A stretch of 34,006 nucleotides of DNA from a candidate division GN15 bacterium (GCA_014727815.1 WJMS01000213.1:1-34006); one strand, 5' to 3'. Positions 23,616-32,138 are shown, counted from the stretch's first letter. The notes: a model not told the origin generated them from the sequence alone. A program made the numbers and translations.

Positions 23616-24692
23616 CTAGTCTTTTCGGTCCGATTCGGATCGCTGCGTGATGTAGTCGGCCAGGTGTTCGCGGCTCTGTTCGAGGCGGCTGATTTCGGCT
23701 TCGAGCCGCGCTTTGTCCGATTCGGTCGAAGCTTCCTTCAGCTGTTCACGCGCCTGCTCGATATCCGTGCCGAGCGTGTCATAGCGCTCCTGTAGTTTTT
23801 CCAGCGACTCGGCCTCATCGGCCTTGTCGAACACCACCGATTCCGGCGCAACTTTGGGGGTATCGGGTGTGGTTGCCAGCGCACTCTCTTTGGGGATAAA
23901 CTCCCGGCCCGGATCAAACGCCCGGGTGTTCATGAAGGTCGGTGAGACTATTTCCACGCCACCGTTGTGGAGCGAATCGAGCATATTCTCATGCAGCCGG
24001 GAACGACTTGATATCACATGCTTGACCTCGGTCAGCAACCCGGCCACCCGATACGTAATCGAAAAGTCGCCCAGCTGCATGACCTGGACAAACGGTTCGG
24101 TCAGCCCGGTCGCTTCGGCCGCCTCGAGCAGGAGCGGCTCAACTTTCGTGCGAGGCACATCGTAGCCCAGCGATACCTCGGCGGTAATCAAGGTTCCGGA
24201 CGCGCGGATCACTTTGACCGGGTTCGTAACCAGGTACAGGTTCGGCATGGTGGTCAGGTCCCGATCCTCGGTCTGTATCTCGGTGTGGAACAGTCCCTGT
24301 TCGGAAACCCGACCGAACTGCTCACCGACCCGGACAAAATCGCCCGGACGGAAGGATCGTACCGCTCGAAGCATCAGCCCGGCCATGATATTACCCAGGA
24401 ATGTCGTCGATGACAGCGCGATCGCGGCGCTGAGCAGGATCCCGATCAGGCTGAGCAACTGTCCGGTACGGGTGTCGGACAGCGGCAGGGTCAGAATGAT
24501 GACCAACAGCCCGACAAAGGAGAGCAGCAGGGTGATCAGTTGTATCTGGAAACGGGAATTCGGCCGGCCCGCATACCGCTTGTTGAGAAGAAAGCGGGCG
24601 ACAACAATGGCGAGCGTCACGCCCGCAACAGCGATAACCGCCGGGAGAAACGCCAGCGCCTTGTCAAGAAAGACTTCGAGCAGCTTCACCAC
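23616..24692 (-). CDS. MscS-family mechanosensitive channel
   Basis: 358 aa. Opens under membrane tension to let solutes out on hypo-osmotic shock. Three N-terminal helices (about 15-35, 50-72, 78-110) end in the pore-lining Gly/Ala-rich TM3, GNIMAGLMLRAVRSFRPGDFVRVG. This leads into the MscS beta domain: GRVSEQGLFHTEIQTED, MPNLYLVTNPV. The C-terminus carries an unusual coiled coil (about 288-355, many Glu/Leu/Arg heptads) not found in E. coli MscS. Two adjacent GTG codons (24692, 24689) can start it; the second is better spaced from AAAGG. Confidence 0.88.
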   Translation of the reverse strand: MVKLLEVFLDKALAFLPAVIAVAGVTLAIVVARFLLNKRYAGRPNSRFQIQLITLLLSFVGLLVIILTLPLSDTRTGQLLSLIGILLSAAIALSSTTFLGNIMAGLMLRAVRSFRPGDFVRVGEQFGRVSEQGLFHTEIQTEDRDLTTMPNLYLVTNPVKVIRASGTLITAEVSLGYDVPRTKVEPLLLEAAEATGLTEPFVQVMQLGDFSITYRVAGLLTEVKHVISSRSRLHENMLDSLHNGGVEIVSPTFMNTRAFDPGREFIPKESALATTPDTPKVAPESVVFDKADEAESLEKLQERYDTLGTDIEQAREQLKEASTESDKARLEAEISRLEQSREHLADYITQRSESDRKD

Positions 24693-24727
24693 CCACCTTT
24701 TGGATTGGTATCAGTTGAAACTGCTGT

Positions 24728-24757
24728 AGCTTACAGACAGAGGGTGGTTCAAGTCAA
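24728..24757 (-). promoter_or_regulatory. Putative promoter of the MscS/DUF4153 pair
   Basis: On the minus strand: TTGACT (24752-24757), 18-nt spacer, TAAGCT (24728-24733). The -10 is weak. The predicted leader is about 30 nt. Confidence 0.35.
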
Positions 24758-24815
24758 GTTAACAACTGTGCCACAAGGACCGCGCATCGCCGCTCACCGG
24801 ACCAGCGGACCGGGG

Positions 24816-25316
24816 TCACTCGTCGTCAATATCTTCAACCGCGCCAAACAAAATCCCGACCGTCAGGCGAAAATCAGGGACATCACCCAGCCCGACCCGA
24901 GCCTCGAGCGTGTACATGTTACTCTGCCCCATGGCCGCCATCAGCCCACCGGCTGCCGAAAAACCGATTTCAGTGTCGCTGTCGCCGATATCGGGATCAA
25001 TCCAGGCCAGGCTTGGACCACCGCCGACATAGAGACCGGCCGCGGCTCGTGGCGGTGAGAGGTGCACGCGAAGGTCGACATTGCCGACGACCGTGGTCAG
25101 GTCATCACCAAAGCCAACATCGACACTCGGTGAAAAGCGAGCGACTTTCAACACCTGGCCGAGCACCGCCTGGCCACCAAAGACAAACTGATCGGGATCG
25201 ATCCCGAATCCGGCCCGGACGCCAAAACTATTGGTGGGACCATAGGGCTGGGTCAGACCGTTACCGGCCAGAGCAAGTACCGTGAGTATAGTTACAAGTA
25301 TAGCAGTCCGTTTCAT
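24816..25316 (-). CDS. Small predicted outer-membrane beta-barrel protein
   Basis: 166 aa, specific function unknown. Signal peptide MKRTAILVTILTVLALAGNG, with likely cleavage near residues 20-23. The mature part alternates short hydrophobic and polar strands with Gly turns: FGVRAGFGIDPDQFVFGGQAVLG, SPSVDVGFGDD, GLYVGGGPSLAWID, and a final LTVGILFGA strand, in the style of 8-stranded OmpA/OmpW-like barrels. It does not end in the usual C-terminal Phe but in an acidic tail. The ATG at 25316 has GGAG 8 nt upstream; the frame's earlier ATG (25334) overlaps that site. Confidence 0.6.
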   Translation of the reverse strand: MKRTAILVTILTVLALAGNGLTQPYGPTNSFGVRAGFGIDPDQFVFGGQAVLGQVLKVARFSPSVDVGFGDDLTTVVGNVDLRVHLSPPRAAAGLYVGGGPSLAWIDPDIGDSDTEIGFSAAGGLMAAMGQSNMYTLEARVGLGDVPDFRLTVGILFGAVEDIDDE

Positions 25317-25449
25317 TTCACACACTCCATTCATTCGTGTTCTTTTTCGACCTGAGAGGGACAGTTCGCAGTAAGCAGTCGCAGGATGAGTATGACCCTA
25401 TTAATGATGGGAAGGCCGTCACAGTTCCGGGAGGATCGGTTTGGCCGAT

Positions 25450-26040
25450 TCAGCGCTCGAGCAGTTCCTCGGATAGCAGGCCGCGCTCGAGCAGGATTTT
25501 CTCCAACTCCTCATGCATCACCGCCCGATAATGCAGCCCACCCATCTCCGTCTCACGCATAATCCGGCCAAACTCGGCAAAATCCGACCAGTCCGCCAGG
25601 CGTACTTCGCGAATCTCATCATGATCGGTGAACTGGAAATCGCCTTCGAGGTAATCCGCGAGGAAGATGAATGACCGCCAGAAGACCATGTCGCGCTCAT
25701 AGATGAAGGCTACCGACGTGCGCAGCACGTAGTCGGTCAGCTTGACCACACAGCCGGTTTCTTCCATCACTTCCCGGAAGACACCCTCATGGAAATCCTC
25801 GCCGAGCTTCAGCCCACCGGAGGGCGCCCGGTACAGGTCAGGCGGATAGATATGCTTGGCGATCACCACCACCTGATCATCCTTGCGGATATACACCGTC
25901 ACATCATGATTGCGGCCGTCCACCTGCGAGTCCTTGATCCGATTGTATTCCGCCTCGGTCACGGAAATACCAAAGGTCCGCTCCTCGGGTCTGCCGTACA
26001 GCCGTTCGGCCTCGGCCAGCATCTGGTCGGTGACAAACAT
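25450..26040 (-). CDS. Nudix hydrolase
   Basis: 196 aa. Hydrolyses a nucleoside diphosphate linked to another group; the exact substrate cannot be read. The Nudix box is complete at residues 75-97 (G-x5-E-x7-REVMEETGC), with the metal-binding glutamates at 90, 93 and 94. The C-terminal tail (about 170-196) is helical and Glu/Leu-rich. It starts by overlapping the stop of the M24 peptidase gene (TAATG), so the two are translated together. Confidence 0.88.
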   Translation of the reverse strand: MFVTDQMLAEAERLYGRPEERTFGISVTEAEYNRIKDSQVDGRNHDVTVYIRKDDQVVVIAKHIYPPDLYRAPSGGLKLGEDFHEGVFREVMEETGCVVKLTDYVLRTSVAFIYERDMVFWRSFIFLADYLEGDFQFTDHDEIREVRLADWSDFAEFGRIMRETEMGGLHYRAVMHEELEKILLERGLLSEELLER

Positions 26041-27212
26041 TACAACAGGGGTGTGACTTCGTTTTGCAGGGGGAGACTGAGGATCTCAACACCATCGTGA
26101 CCGATCAACACATCGATTTCGGTCCGAAAGCCGCAGTCATCCATGTAGATTCCCGGCTCGATCGAAAAAAGGTGGCCTTTCTGGAGCTTGCGACGGTCCT
26201 CGGTTTCCAGGTTGTCGATATTCGGACCGGCGCCGTGCTCGCTGGTGGTAATCGAGTGACCGGTACGGTGCGTGAAGTACTGGCCATACCCGGCCTTCTC
26301 GATCACGCCGCGACAGGCATCATCGACCTCGTACCCATACACCGGCCGTTTGTCGATATTGTCCCGCAGAAATTGTACGGCTGTGTCGCGCGCGTCGGCG
26401 ATCACAGTAAACAACTCGACATATTTCGTCGGGATATCTTCCTTTTTGCCCGCAAACGCCATCCACGTAATGTCGCCGTAGATACCGCGAGGATCATCGA
26501 CTTTCGCCCACAGATCTATCAGGATCAACGCACCCGGTTCTATCGGCGCCGAGTTGTCTTGCGATGGTTCATAGTGCGGATCGCCGGCGTGGGCATCTAC
26601 CGAGCAGTTCGGTCCCGATGACGCCACCATGTCATATTCGCGGAACTTATCCCGGATATACTCGCCCACCTGGTATTCGGTCAGCGTCTTCTTCTCGATC
26701 AGCCACTTGGCGATGTATTCAAAGGTCAGGTCTTTGATTTCAATGAGATTGCGCGCTGCCATACGCGCCAGCGCCATCTGCTCGGTCGACAGCGTCGCCT
26801 GGAATCGGGCGACCATGTCGGCCGATGAGACAATCTCGACACCCGACTCGCGAACCAGCTCGATCGTGCCGGCATCGACCAGACCAATATACGGCAGCCG
26901 TCCGCTGGGCGAATACTCCATCGCAATCCGTTTTGCCCCTGTGAGCAGGGTCTTCAACTCCGCTTCGAGCTGCTTATACCCGGCATACCGCACGTGCCGG
27001 CCCGGGATCTCACGAAATCGTTCCGCCTCGATCGCATGCACCAGCAGGACCGGTTCACCCTCGGCCGGGATATGGTAAAACGATCGGCGGGTAAGCATGC
27101 CGGTCAACTCGAGCATGCGCACGGCAATCTCATTGCGGCCGTGGAAATCAGCCATCAGCCAGCCATCGAGATCGTGTTCGGTCAGGTATGCCTGTATCTC
27201 GGTAAGTTGCAT
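26040..27212 (-). CDS. M24-family (Xaa-Pro aminopeptidase-like) metallopeptidase
   Basis: 390 aa. A creatinase-like N-domain (about 1-150) is followed by the pita-bread catalytic domain. All five metal ligands fit: D233, D247, H319, E352 and E365, with HAGDPHYEP (208-216) ahead of them. Removal of an N-terminal residue before proline is the family's usual reaction, but some members act on other bonds. The minus frame stays open far upstream to 27929; that extension is the shadow of the plus-strand NTPase gene. The ATG at 27212 has GGAGG 10 nt upstream and begins the N-domain. A promoter lies at 27235-27263. It overlaps the Nudix start. Confidence 0.88.
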   Translation of the reverse strand: MQLTEIQAYLTEHDLDGWLMADFHGRNEIAVRMLELTGMLTRRSFYHIPAEGEPVLLVHAIEAERFREIPGRHVRYAGYKQLEAELKTLLTGAKRIAMEYSPSGRLPYIGLVDAGTIELVRESGVEIVSSADMVARFQATLSTEQMALARMAARNLIEIKDLTFEYIAKWLIEKKTLTEYQVGEYIRDKFREYDMVASSGPNCSVDAHAGDPHYEPSQDNSAPIEPGALILIDLWAKVDDPRGIYGDITWMAFAGKKEDIPTKYVELFTVIADARDTAVQFLRDNIDKRPVYGYEVDDACRGVIEKAGYGQYFTHRTGHSITTSEHGAGPNIDNLETEDRRKLQKGHLFSIEPGIYMDDCGFRTEIDVLIGHDGVEILSLPLQNEVTPLL

Positions 27213-27234
27213 AGGTCTTGTGCCTCCGGCTGAT

Positions 27235-27263
27235 ATGATACGCAATCGGGACCGCTGCCTCAA
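27235..27263 (-). promoter_or_regulatory. Putative promoter of the M24/Nudix pair
   Basis: On the minus strand: TTGAGG (27258-27263), 17-nt spacer, TATCAT (27235-27240). It is back-to-back with the plus-strand promoter at 27294-27322. Confidence 0.5.
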
Positions 27264-27293
27264 CCGGTTTTGTGTCCGGAACCGCGCTGTTAG

Positions 27294-27322
27294 TTGACAG
27301 CCCGGCCCGACAACGCTAGATT
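27294..27322 (+). promoter_or_regulatory. Strong promoter placed for a near-leaderless NTPase mRNA
   Basis: TTGACA (27294-27299), 17-nt spacer, TAGATT (27317-27322). The predicted start is near 27329, between the ATG codons at 27327 and 27333. No ribosome site precedes either. Confidence 0.6.
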
Positions 27323-27332
27323 GCATATGAGC

Positions 27333-27911
27333 ATGCGATACCGTCTTGTCATAACCGGCGCGCCGGCCTCGGGTAAAACCGAGTTCTTTGACCGCCTGGC
27401 GATCAACGATGCGTTTGAAGCGTTTGTCTTCCTCCCCGAGCTGGCTCGCCGGCTGCTCGAGGATAACCCCGGCTTCCGAACCGACCGCGAAGCGTTCCAC
27501 CGCGAAATCTATCGCCGACAGATCGCGCGCGAGGATGAACTCGGTGAGAAGTCGTTTGTGACCGATCGGGGGACGGTCGATGCGTTCGCGTTCCACCCGG
27601 AGACGGCCGAACTGGTTGGCACCACGATCGAGCGGGAGTACGAGCGCTACGATGCCGTCATTCAGCTCGGCTCGGCCGCCGGCCTCGGACCGGGCTACTA
27701 CCGCACCGACACGATCCGGCTGGAATCGATCGATGAAGCGCTGGAGATTGAAAAGGCAATTCAGCGCGTCTGGCGTGACCATCCCGGTTTCCACTACCTG
27801 CCCGCCCGAATCAACTACCAGGAAAAATACGAGCGCCTCCTCGAACTGGTGCTGCACCTGACCGGCCAGGGCAAAACTATTGACAATTCCGGGATCGATT
27901 CGTCCGTATAA
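27333..27911 (+). CDS. P-loop NTPase of the AAA_28 type
   Basis: 192 aa. Walker A GAPASGKT (residues 9-16) sits directly after the first strand YRLVIT. FVTDRGTVDAFAFHP gives the DRG motif often seen in AAA_28 and kinase-like P-loop proteins. The end, with an HPGFHYLPA strand, also fits the family. The biological role is unknown; related proteins are annotated as ATP/GTP-binding or as thymidylate-kinase-like. ATG codons at 27327 and 27333 are possible, and the second is preferred from the promoter position. The M1-like pseudopeptidase gene follows 36 nt downstream, so the two probably form one transcript. Confidence 0.75.
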   Translation: MRYRLVITGAPASGKTEFFDRLAINDAFEAFVFLPELARRLLEDNPGFRTDREAFHREIYRRQIAREDELGEKSFVTDRGTVDAFAFHPETAELVGTTIEREYERYDAVIQLGSAAGLGPGYYRTDTIRLESIDEALEIEKAIQRVWRDHPGFHYLPARINYQEKYERLLELVLHLTGQGKTIDNSGIDSSV

Positions 27912-27947
27912 GCAAACTTGTGCGTCCACATACAGGGAAGGGTACCC

Positions 27948-30158
27948 ATGAGACAGCGATATCTTGTGATCGGCGTTCTGTTGCTGTTACTGAGCGCGGC
28001 CGGGACCGGCGCAGCCGACTCGGAACTGATGAAAGAGTTCGAAACCAAATATGCCCGGCTGGATATCGACCTGCTGAACAACCCGTGCGAGATCGGTGAT
28101 GTTACCGATTTCGTGTACACCAAAGATGTCGCAACCTTCACGTTCACCGAGGGGAAGATGTTCCTGCTGCGGTATGTCGATGATCGCCCGACCACGGCTC
28201 TCTTTGTCGGCAACGGCAGCGCCTCGATTCCACCGCCGGAGCCACCGGTGGAGCGCTACAACCTCGCCTGGGCATCGGGCGACACCCTGGTCAACGAGGA
28301 ATTCGAGATATGCTATATGCATATCGGCGATGATTTCGACCTGGCGGTCAAGGAAAACACGTCGTTTGAACTGAGCACGCTCGAATTCAAGTATTACACG
28401 CAGGCGATGCAGGCCCAGGGAGAGTTCTATTTCCGCCCGCGCATCTTTCACACGTTCGATAACTACTTCCAGCTGGTCCGCTCGTGTTATGAGCGGGGAC
28501 CCGATGGTTTCTTCTGGGCCGATTTCAACCGCTACAACTTCATGTATGACCCGAACCGCCCCGAAGAGACAATCATCTCGTTCGAAAAATTCGGCGGCGA
28601 CTTTGCCATCACCGACGGCGCCGTGCTGCAGAAGCAGGAGCGCGACATTACGACCAGTTTCGAGACCTCCGATATACCCTACCCGACCACCCTGCTCGAT
28701 ATCAAGGCCACCGTTGAGATGGGCGGGATGGATGCCCGGCGGATGGATGGCTGCGAGGCAACCGTACGGGTTCGCGTCAATAAGGACTCACTGCGGTTTG
28801 TCGGCCTGTTTCTCAACTACAACCTGAAGGAAGACTCGATCTATTACAACGGCGAGCCGGTCGACTACAAACGCCGCAAAGACTTTTCCTACATCGGCAC
28901 GGTGCTGCCCGAGTATGTTTACCGAGGTGATACGCTGACCTTCACCCTCTGGTATCGCGGCACCGATTTCGTGCACGCTTTCCCCTTTGTCGAGGATCCC
29001 ACCCCCTGCCCGCATACGCTGCACTTTCGGGTGCCGCGGGACTATCAGTACCTGATGCCGGGGAAGGGCCCGGTGGGCCGCGACGGCAAAGTCGATACTT
29101 TCACGGTACGGACGACCAATCCGTACTGGCGGTTCAGTTTCCAGGGCTATGTCTCCGGCTATGACACCGTCCCGCTGCCGACCGATATGGGCATCACGAT
29201 CAACCGGCTTAAGACCGATGCGATCAAGAAGGACCAGCAGTGCTATATCCCCGACTCACCATACGAGGCGGCGCTGGTGCAGTCATTTGACTTCGCCACC
29301 GGCATACTCGGCCCGCCGCCGGGGGTCTTTTCCCTGACTGTCTTCCCCGACAGCAACCTGGCCATGCCGGGGCTGGTCAATGTACCCCAGATCTACTGTT
29401 ATACCGGCGGCACGGGCGGAATCGGCATGAAGGCCGCGCAGCAGATGTCGCGGCAGTGGTACGGCGCCACGCTCAAGCCGGCCTCGGAACGGGAATACTG
29501 GCTGGCCGATGCGGTCCCGGACTATTTCGGACTGATGTTTGCCCGGGAGGGAGTCAGCCCCGATGCCTTCTATTCCGAGCTGGAGGACCGCCGCCGGCAG
29601 ATCCTGACTTTTCGGGACCGCGATGGTGATCAACCACTGGCCGTGGGGAATCGGGCCAACGCGGCACTGCGGGCATACAAGGGCTCCTGGCTCATGCACA
29701 TGCTTCGCTTTGTCATGCTCGACCTGGCCACCGCCTCGGAACAGCGCTTTAATCGTTTCCTGGCCGAACTGGCATCGCTAGCCAACAGCGCACAGTTCAC
29801 CAACGCCGACGTCGTTGCGCTGGCCGAAAAGCACTATGGTGACTCGCTCGGCTGGTTTTTCGATCACTGGCTGTTTGGCCGGGGTATTCCCAAATACGAT
29901 ATCGCCTACAGCATTGAGGAGCGCGACGATGGGTACTGGGTTGCCGGGACTGCGACAACATCGGAGGTGCCGTCAACCTACCGCATGCCGGTCGTAATGC
30001 GGGTGGAGTTGGTTGATGGCAATAGCGAGTTTTTCCAACCGATGCTGGCGGCGCCGGAGGCTGGCTTCGAATTCGGACCGTTCGAGGGCGAACCGCGCGA
30101 ACTCTTTTTCAATGAGTTCTACTCGGTGCTCTGCAACTACAGTGTCAACAAGCGGTAG
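27948..30158 (+). CDS. Exported M1-fold pseudopeptidase
   Basis: 736 aa. Signal peptide (hydrophobic residues 5-22, then AADSE), so periplasmic or surface. A beta-rich N-terminal half leads into an M1-aminopeptidase-like catalytic domain. The hallmark HEXXH is QQMSR (498-502), still followed by QWYG. The third ligand, 18 residues on, is D521 in WLADAVPDYF instead of Glu in WLNEG. GxMEN is replaced by GLVN. The support motif YKGSWLMHMLR is kept, as are C-terminal M1-like parts (WFFDHWLFGRGIP). So the fold and spacing are kept but all zinc ligands are changed, and it should not hydrolyse peptides. The ATG at 27948 has GGGAAGGG upstream. Confidence 0.8.
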   Translation: MRQRYLVIGVLLLLLSAAGTGAADSELMKEFETKYARLDIDLLNNPCEIGDVTDFVYTKDVATFTFTEGKMFLLRYVDDRPTTALFVGNGSASIPPPEPPVERYNLAWASGDTLVNEEFEICYMHIGDDFDLAVKENTSFELSTLEFKYYTQAMQAQGEFYFRPRIFHTFDNYFQLVRSCYERGPDGFFWADFNRYNFMYDPNRPEETIISFEKFGGDFAITDGAVLQKQERDITTSFETSDIPYPTTLLDIKATVEMGGMDARRMDGCEATVRVRVNKDSLRFVGLFLNYNLKEDSIYYNGEPVDYKRRKDFSYIGTVLPEYVYRGDTLTFTLWYRGTDFVHAFPFVEDPTPCPHTLHFRVPRDYQYLMPGKGPVGRDGKVDTFTVRTTNPYWRFSFQGYVSGYDTVPLPTDMGITINRLKTDAIKKDQQCYIPDSPYEAALVQSFDFATGILGPPPGVFSLTVFPDSNLAMPGLVNVPQIYCYTGGTGGIGMKAAQQMSRQWYGATLKPASEREYWLADAVPDYFGLMFAREGVSPDAFYSELEDRRRQILTFRDRDGDQPLAVGNRANAALRAYKGSWLMHMLRFVMLDLATASEQRFNRFLAELASLANSAQFTNADVVALAEKHYGDSLGWFFDHWLFGRGIPKYDIAYSIEERDDGYWVAGTATTSEVPSTYRMPVVMRVELVDGNSEFFQPMLAAPEAGFEFGPFEGEPRELFFNEFYSVLCNYSVNKR

Positions 30159-30205
30159 TCAACCCCGGCCTGTCTTGCCGCGAGTGGCCGTGACGCGCAT
30201 TCGTG

Positions 30206-30234
30206 TTGAAAAAACGGCGATTGACGCGTATAAT
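30206..30234 (+). promoter_or_regulatory. Near-consensus promoter of hflX (leaderless type)
   Basis: TTGAAA (30206-30211), 17-nt spacer, perfect TATAAT (30229-30234), then 8 nt to the ATG. The predicted 5' leader is about 2 nt. No Shine-Dalgarno sequence. Confidence 0.7.
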
Positions 30235-30242
30235 GAATGTAG

Positions 30243-31355
30243 ATGGTAATTGACTACAATAAGCCGGATACCGAACGCGCCATCCTGGTTGGCCTGGCCG
30301 GGCGCTCAACCGAGAAGGGACGGGCGCACGAGTCACTCGATGAACTTGGGCGTCTCGCCGCCACTGCCGGCGCCCGGGTGATTGACAAGCGAGTGCAGGT
30401 TCGGCCCAAAGTCAACCCGGCGTTTTATATCGGCAAGGGGCTGGTCGATGAACTTCGCGGCCGCCTCGACAACGGCGGCGCCAACTGTGTCGTCTTCGAT
30501 GATCCCCTGACCCCCGCCCAGCAGCGCAACCTGGAACGCGAACTCAACGCCAAAGTCATTGATCGGTCAATTCTCATCCTGGACATTTTCGCCCGCCAGG
30601 CCCGCACCGCAGCTGCCCGCCTGCAGGTCGAACTGGCCCAGCTCGAATACACCCTGCCGCGCCTGACCGGCGCCTGGGTCCACTTCTCCAAACAGTACGG
30701 CGGGATCGGCGCCAAAGGGCCGGGTGAAACCCAGCTCGAAATCGACCGTCGCCAGGTCCGCGACCGAATCGCCCGCCTCAAACGCAAACTCGAGAAGCTC
30801 GACACCCAGCGGGCGACCCAGCGCAAGAAACGGCAGCGACTGTTTAAGGTCGCCCTCGTCGGTTACACCAACGCCGGCAAGTCAACCCTGTTCAACCGCC
30901 TGACGAAAGCTAACGTCTCGACAGCAAACAAACTGTTCACCACCCTTGATTCGACCACCCGGGTGATGTCGGCCGGTTATCCCTGTCAGATCGTCTTCTC
31001 CGACACGGTCGGCTTTATCAAAAAGCTGCCGCACCAGCTGGTTGAGTCGTTTAAGTCGACGTTAGAGGAAGTCCATACCGCCGATCTGCTTTTGCATGTT
31101 GCCGACTGCTCCGACGAGAACATCGTCGAACATATCCAGCAGACCCGGTCGGTTTTGTCTGAGATCGACGCGGGTGGTATCCCGTACATCATGGTCTACA
31201 ACAAGATAGATGCCAACCCCAGCTTCGTGGCGCCGCTCGACAATGGTTCGACAGCGGTGATGATTTCTGCCGCCGAGAAAATCGGCCTCGAGGCTCTTCG
31301 GGCCGAGATAATCGCTCGGGCAGGAATTGACACAAAAGCCGAGTTCAACGCTTAA
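30243..31355 (+). CDS. hflX: Ribosome-associated GTPase HflX
   Basis: 370 aa. Binds 50S/70S ribosomes and splits stalled or hibernating ones. The N-domain is complete (AILVGL, SLDELGRLAATAGA, FYIGKGLVDEL). The middle coiled coil holds the family hallmark GGIGAKGPGETQLEIDRRQV (163-182). G domain: GYTNAGKST (207-215), DTVGFI (254-259), NKID (320-323). It is shorter than E. coli HflX (426 aa) and lacks most of the C-terminal extension, as in many other bacteria. It starts at an ATG 8 nt after a perfect TATAAT, with no ribosome site. A receiver-domain gene follows 44 nt downstream. Confidence 0.95.
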   Translation: MVIDYNKPDTERAILVGLAGRSTEKGRAHESLDELGRLAATAGARVIDKRVQVRPKVNPAFYIGKGLVDELRGRLDNGGANCVVFDDPLTPAQQRNLERELNAKVIDRSILILDIFARQARTAAARLQVELAQLEYTLPRLTGAWVHFSKQYGGIGAKGPGETQLEIDRRQVRDRIARLKRKLEKLDTQRATQRKKRQRLFKVALVGYTNAGKSTLFNRLTKANVSTANKLFTTLDSTTRVMSAGYPCQIVFSDTVGFIKKLPHQLVESFKSTLEEVHTADLLLHVADCSDENIVEHIQQTRSVLSEIDAGGIPYIMVYNKIDANPSFVAPLDNGSTAVMISAAEKIGLEALRAEIIARAGIDTKAEFNA

Positions 31356-31399
31356 TTTCCCCGCCTTTCCTGCCGATATCTCCCCTATAGGAAAGCCTT

Positions 31400-31759
31400 A
31401 TGGCCAAAAAGATTCTCATAGTTGATGACAACCCCAATATGTCCTCGCTGCTGCAGGAGATGCTGGAGGTTTTTGATTACGAGTCGGTTCGCGCCGGCGA
31501 CGGCGCCGAAGCGCTCAATGAACTGGAGCGCGGCGACTTCTCCATGGTTATCACCGACATGCGCATGCCGAACATGTCCGGGCTGGAGCTGATCGGCGAG
31601 GTAAAGTCGCGCTATCCCAAGCTGCCGGTGGTGCTGATCTCCGGCTATTCGGTCTCCGAGATCGACGCCGAACCAGCCACGTACAAGGCCGATGGATTCC
31701 TCGGCAAACCGCTGATGATGTCGGACATTGAGAAGATGCTCAATTCGCTGTTGAAGTGA
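31400..31759 (+). CDS. Stand-alone response-regulator receiver protein
   Basis: 119 aa, a single CheY-like receiver with no output domain. The acidic pair is D9/D10, the phospho-acceptor D53 is in ITDMRMPN, a Ser occupies the T/S switch place (81-84 region, ISGYS) and K103 is in FLGKP. All catalytic residues are present, so it should be phosphorylated by an unlinked kinase. The partner is unknown. The ATG has AGGA 8 nt upstream and it ends before a terminator, so it is probably cotranscribed with hflX. Confidence 0.9.
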   Translation: MAKKILIVDDNPNMSSLLQEMLEVFDYESVRAGDGAEALNELERGDFSMVITDMRMPNMSGLELIGEVKSRYPKLPVVLISGYSVSEIDAEPATYKADGFLGKPLMMSDIEKMLNSLLK

Positions 31760-31789
31760 TTCGACCGCAATCTATCACGCCAATGTTCG

Positions 31790-31811
31790 AACACCGCCCC
31801 GGCGGTGTTTT
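31790..31811 (+). terminator. Rho-independent terminator after the receiver gene
   Basis: AACACCGCC/GGCGGTGTT (31790-31798 with 31801-31809), with the innermost pairs likely opened to form the loop. TTTTCTT follows. Confidence 0.8.
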
Positions 31812-31943
31812 CTTGTAGATACACACGCAGATCCGCCGAAAGCATCGTGGAGTACATCTGCCGATTTCCGGAACCCGGTCGATCCCGCACCGGTTCTTTT
31901 CCAATGAACATTACATCACGAAGTTAGTCAGCAGGAGACGAAT

Positions 31944-32138
31944 ATGGATCTCGGCAAAGTCAAAATCACGCTCATTCCCAACGGCCCCGCCAGGATTGAG
32001 TGCGAAGAAGCGGAAATCGTCATGCTCGATGGCAGCAGTAAGTCGAAGTCGGGCAGTTTCTCGCTCTGTCGCTGCGGCCAGTCGAAAAAGAAGCCATTTT
32101 GCGATGGCACGCACAACACCTGCGGGTGGGAAGGCTGA
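31944..32138 (+). CDS. CDGSH iron-sulfur domain protein (mitoNEET-type)
   Basis: 64 aa. Holds a 2Fe-2S cluster with three Cys and one His. The motif CRCGQSKKKPFCDGTH gives C42, C44, C53 and H57, an exact match to C-x-C-x2-S/T-x3-P-x-C-D-G-S/A/T-H. The N-terminal part is strand-rich (VKITLIPNGPARI). Bacterial single-CDGSH proteins are short like this. Likely redox or cluster transfer in the cytosol, partner unknown. The ATG has AGGAG 6 nt upstream. It stands alone between a terminator and a convergent gene. Confidence 0.92.
   Translation: MDLGKVKITLIPNGPARIECEEAEIVMLDGSSKSKSGSFSLCRCGQSKKKPFCDGTHNTCGWEG

Noticed and set aside
24800-24817. GGACC-AGC-GGACC near the end of the barrel-protein gene as a terminator stem
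   Set aside because: On inspection it is a short direct repeat, not a good inverted repeat, and no T run follows.
27213-27929. N-terminal extension of the M24 peptidase to 629 aa on the minus strand
   Set aside because: It is the antisense of the plus-strand NTPase gene, which has a Walker A motif and a strong promoter. The ATG at 27212 has GGAGG and matches the family start.
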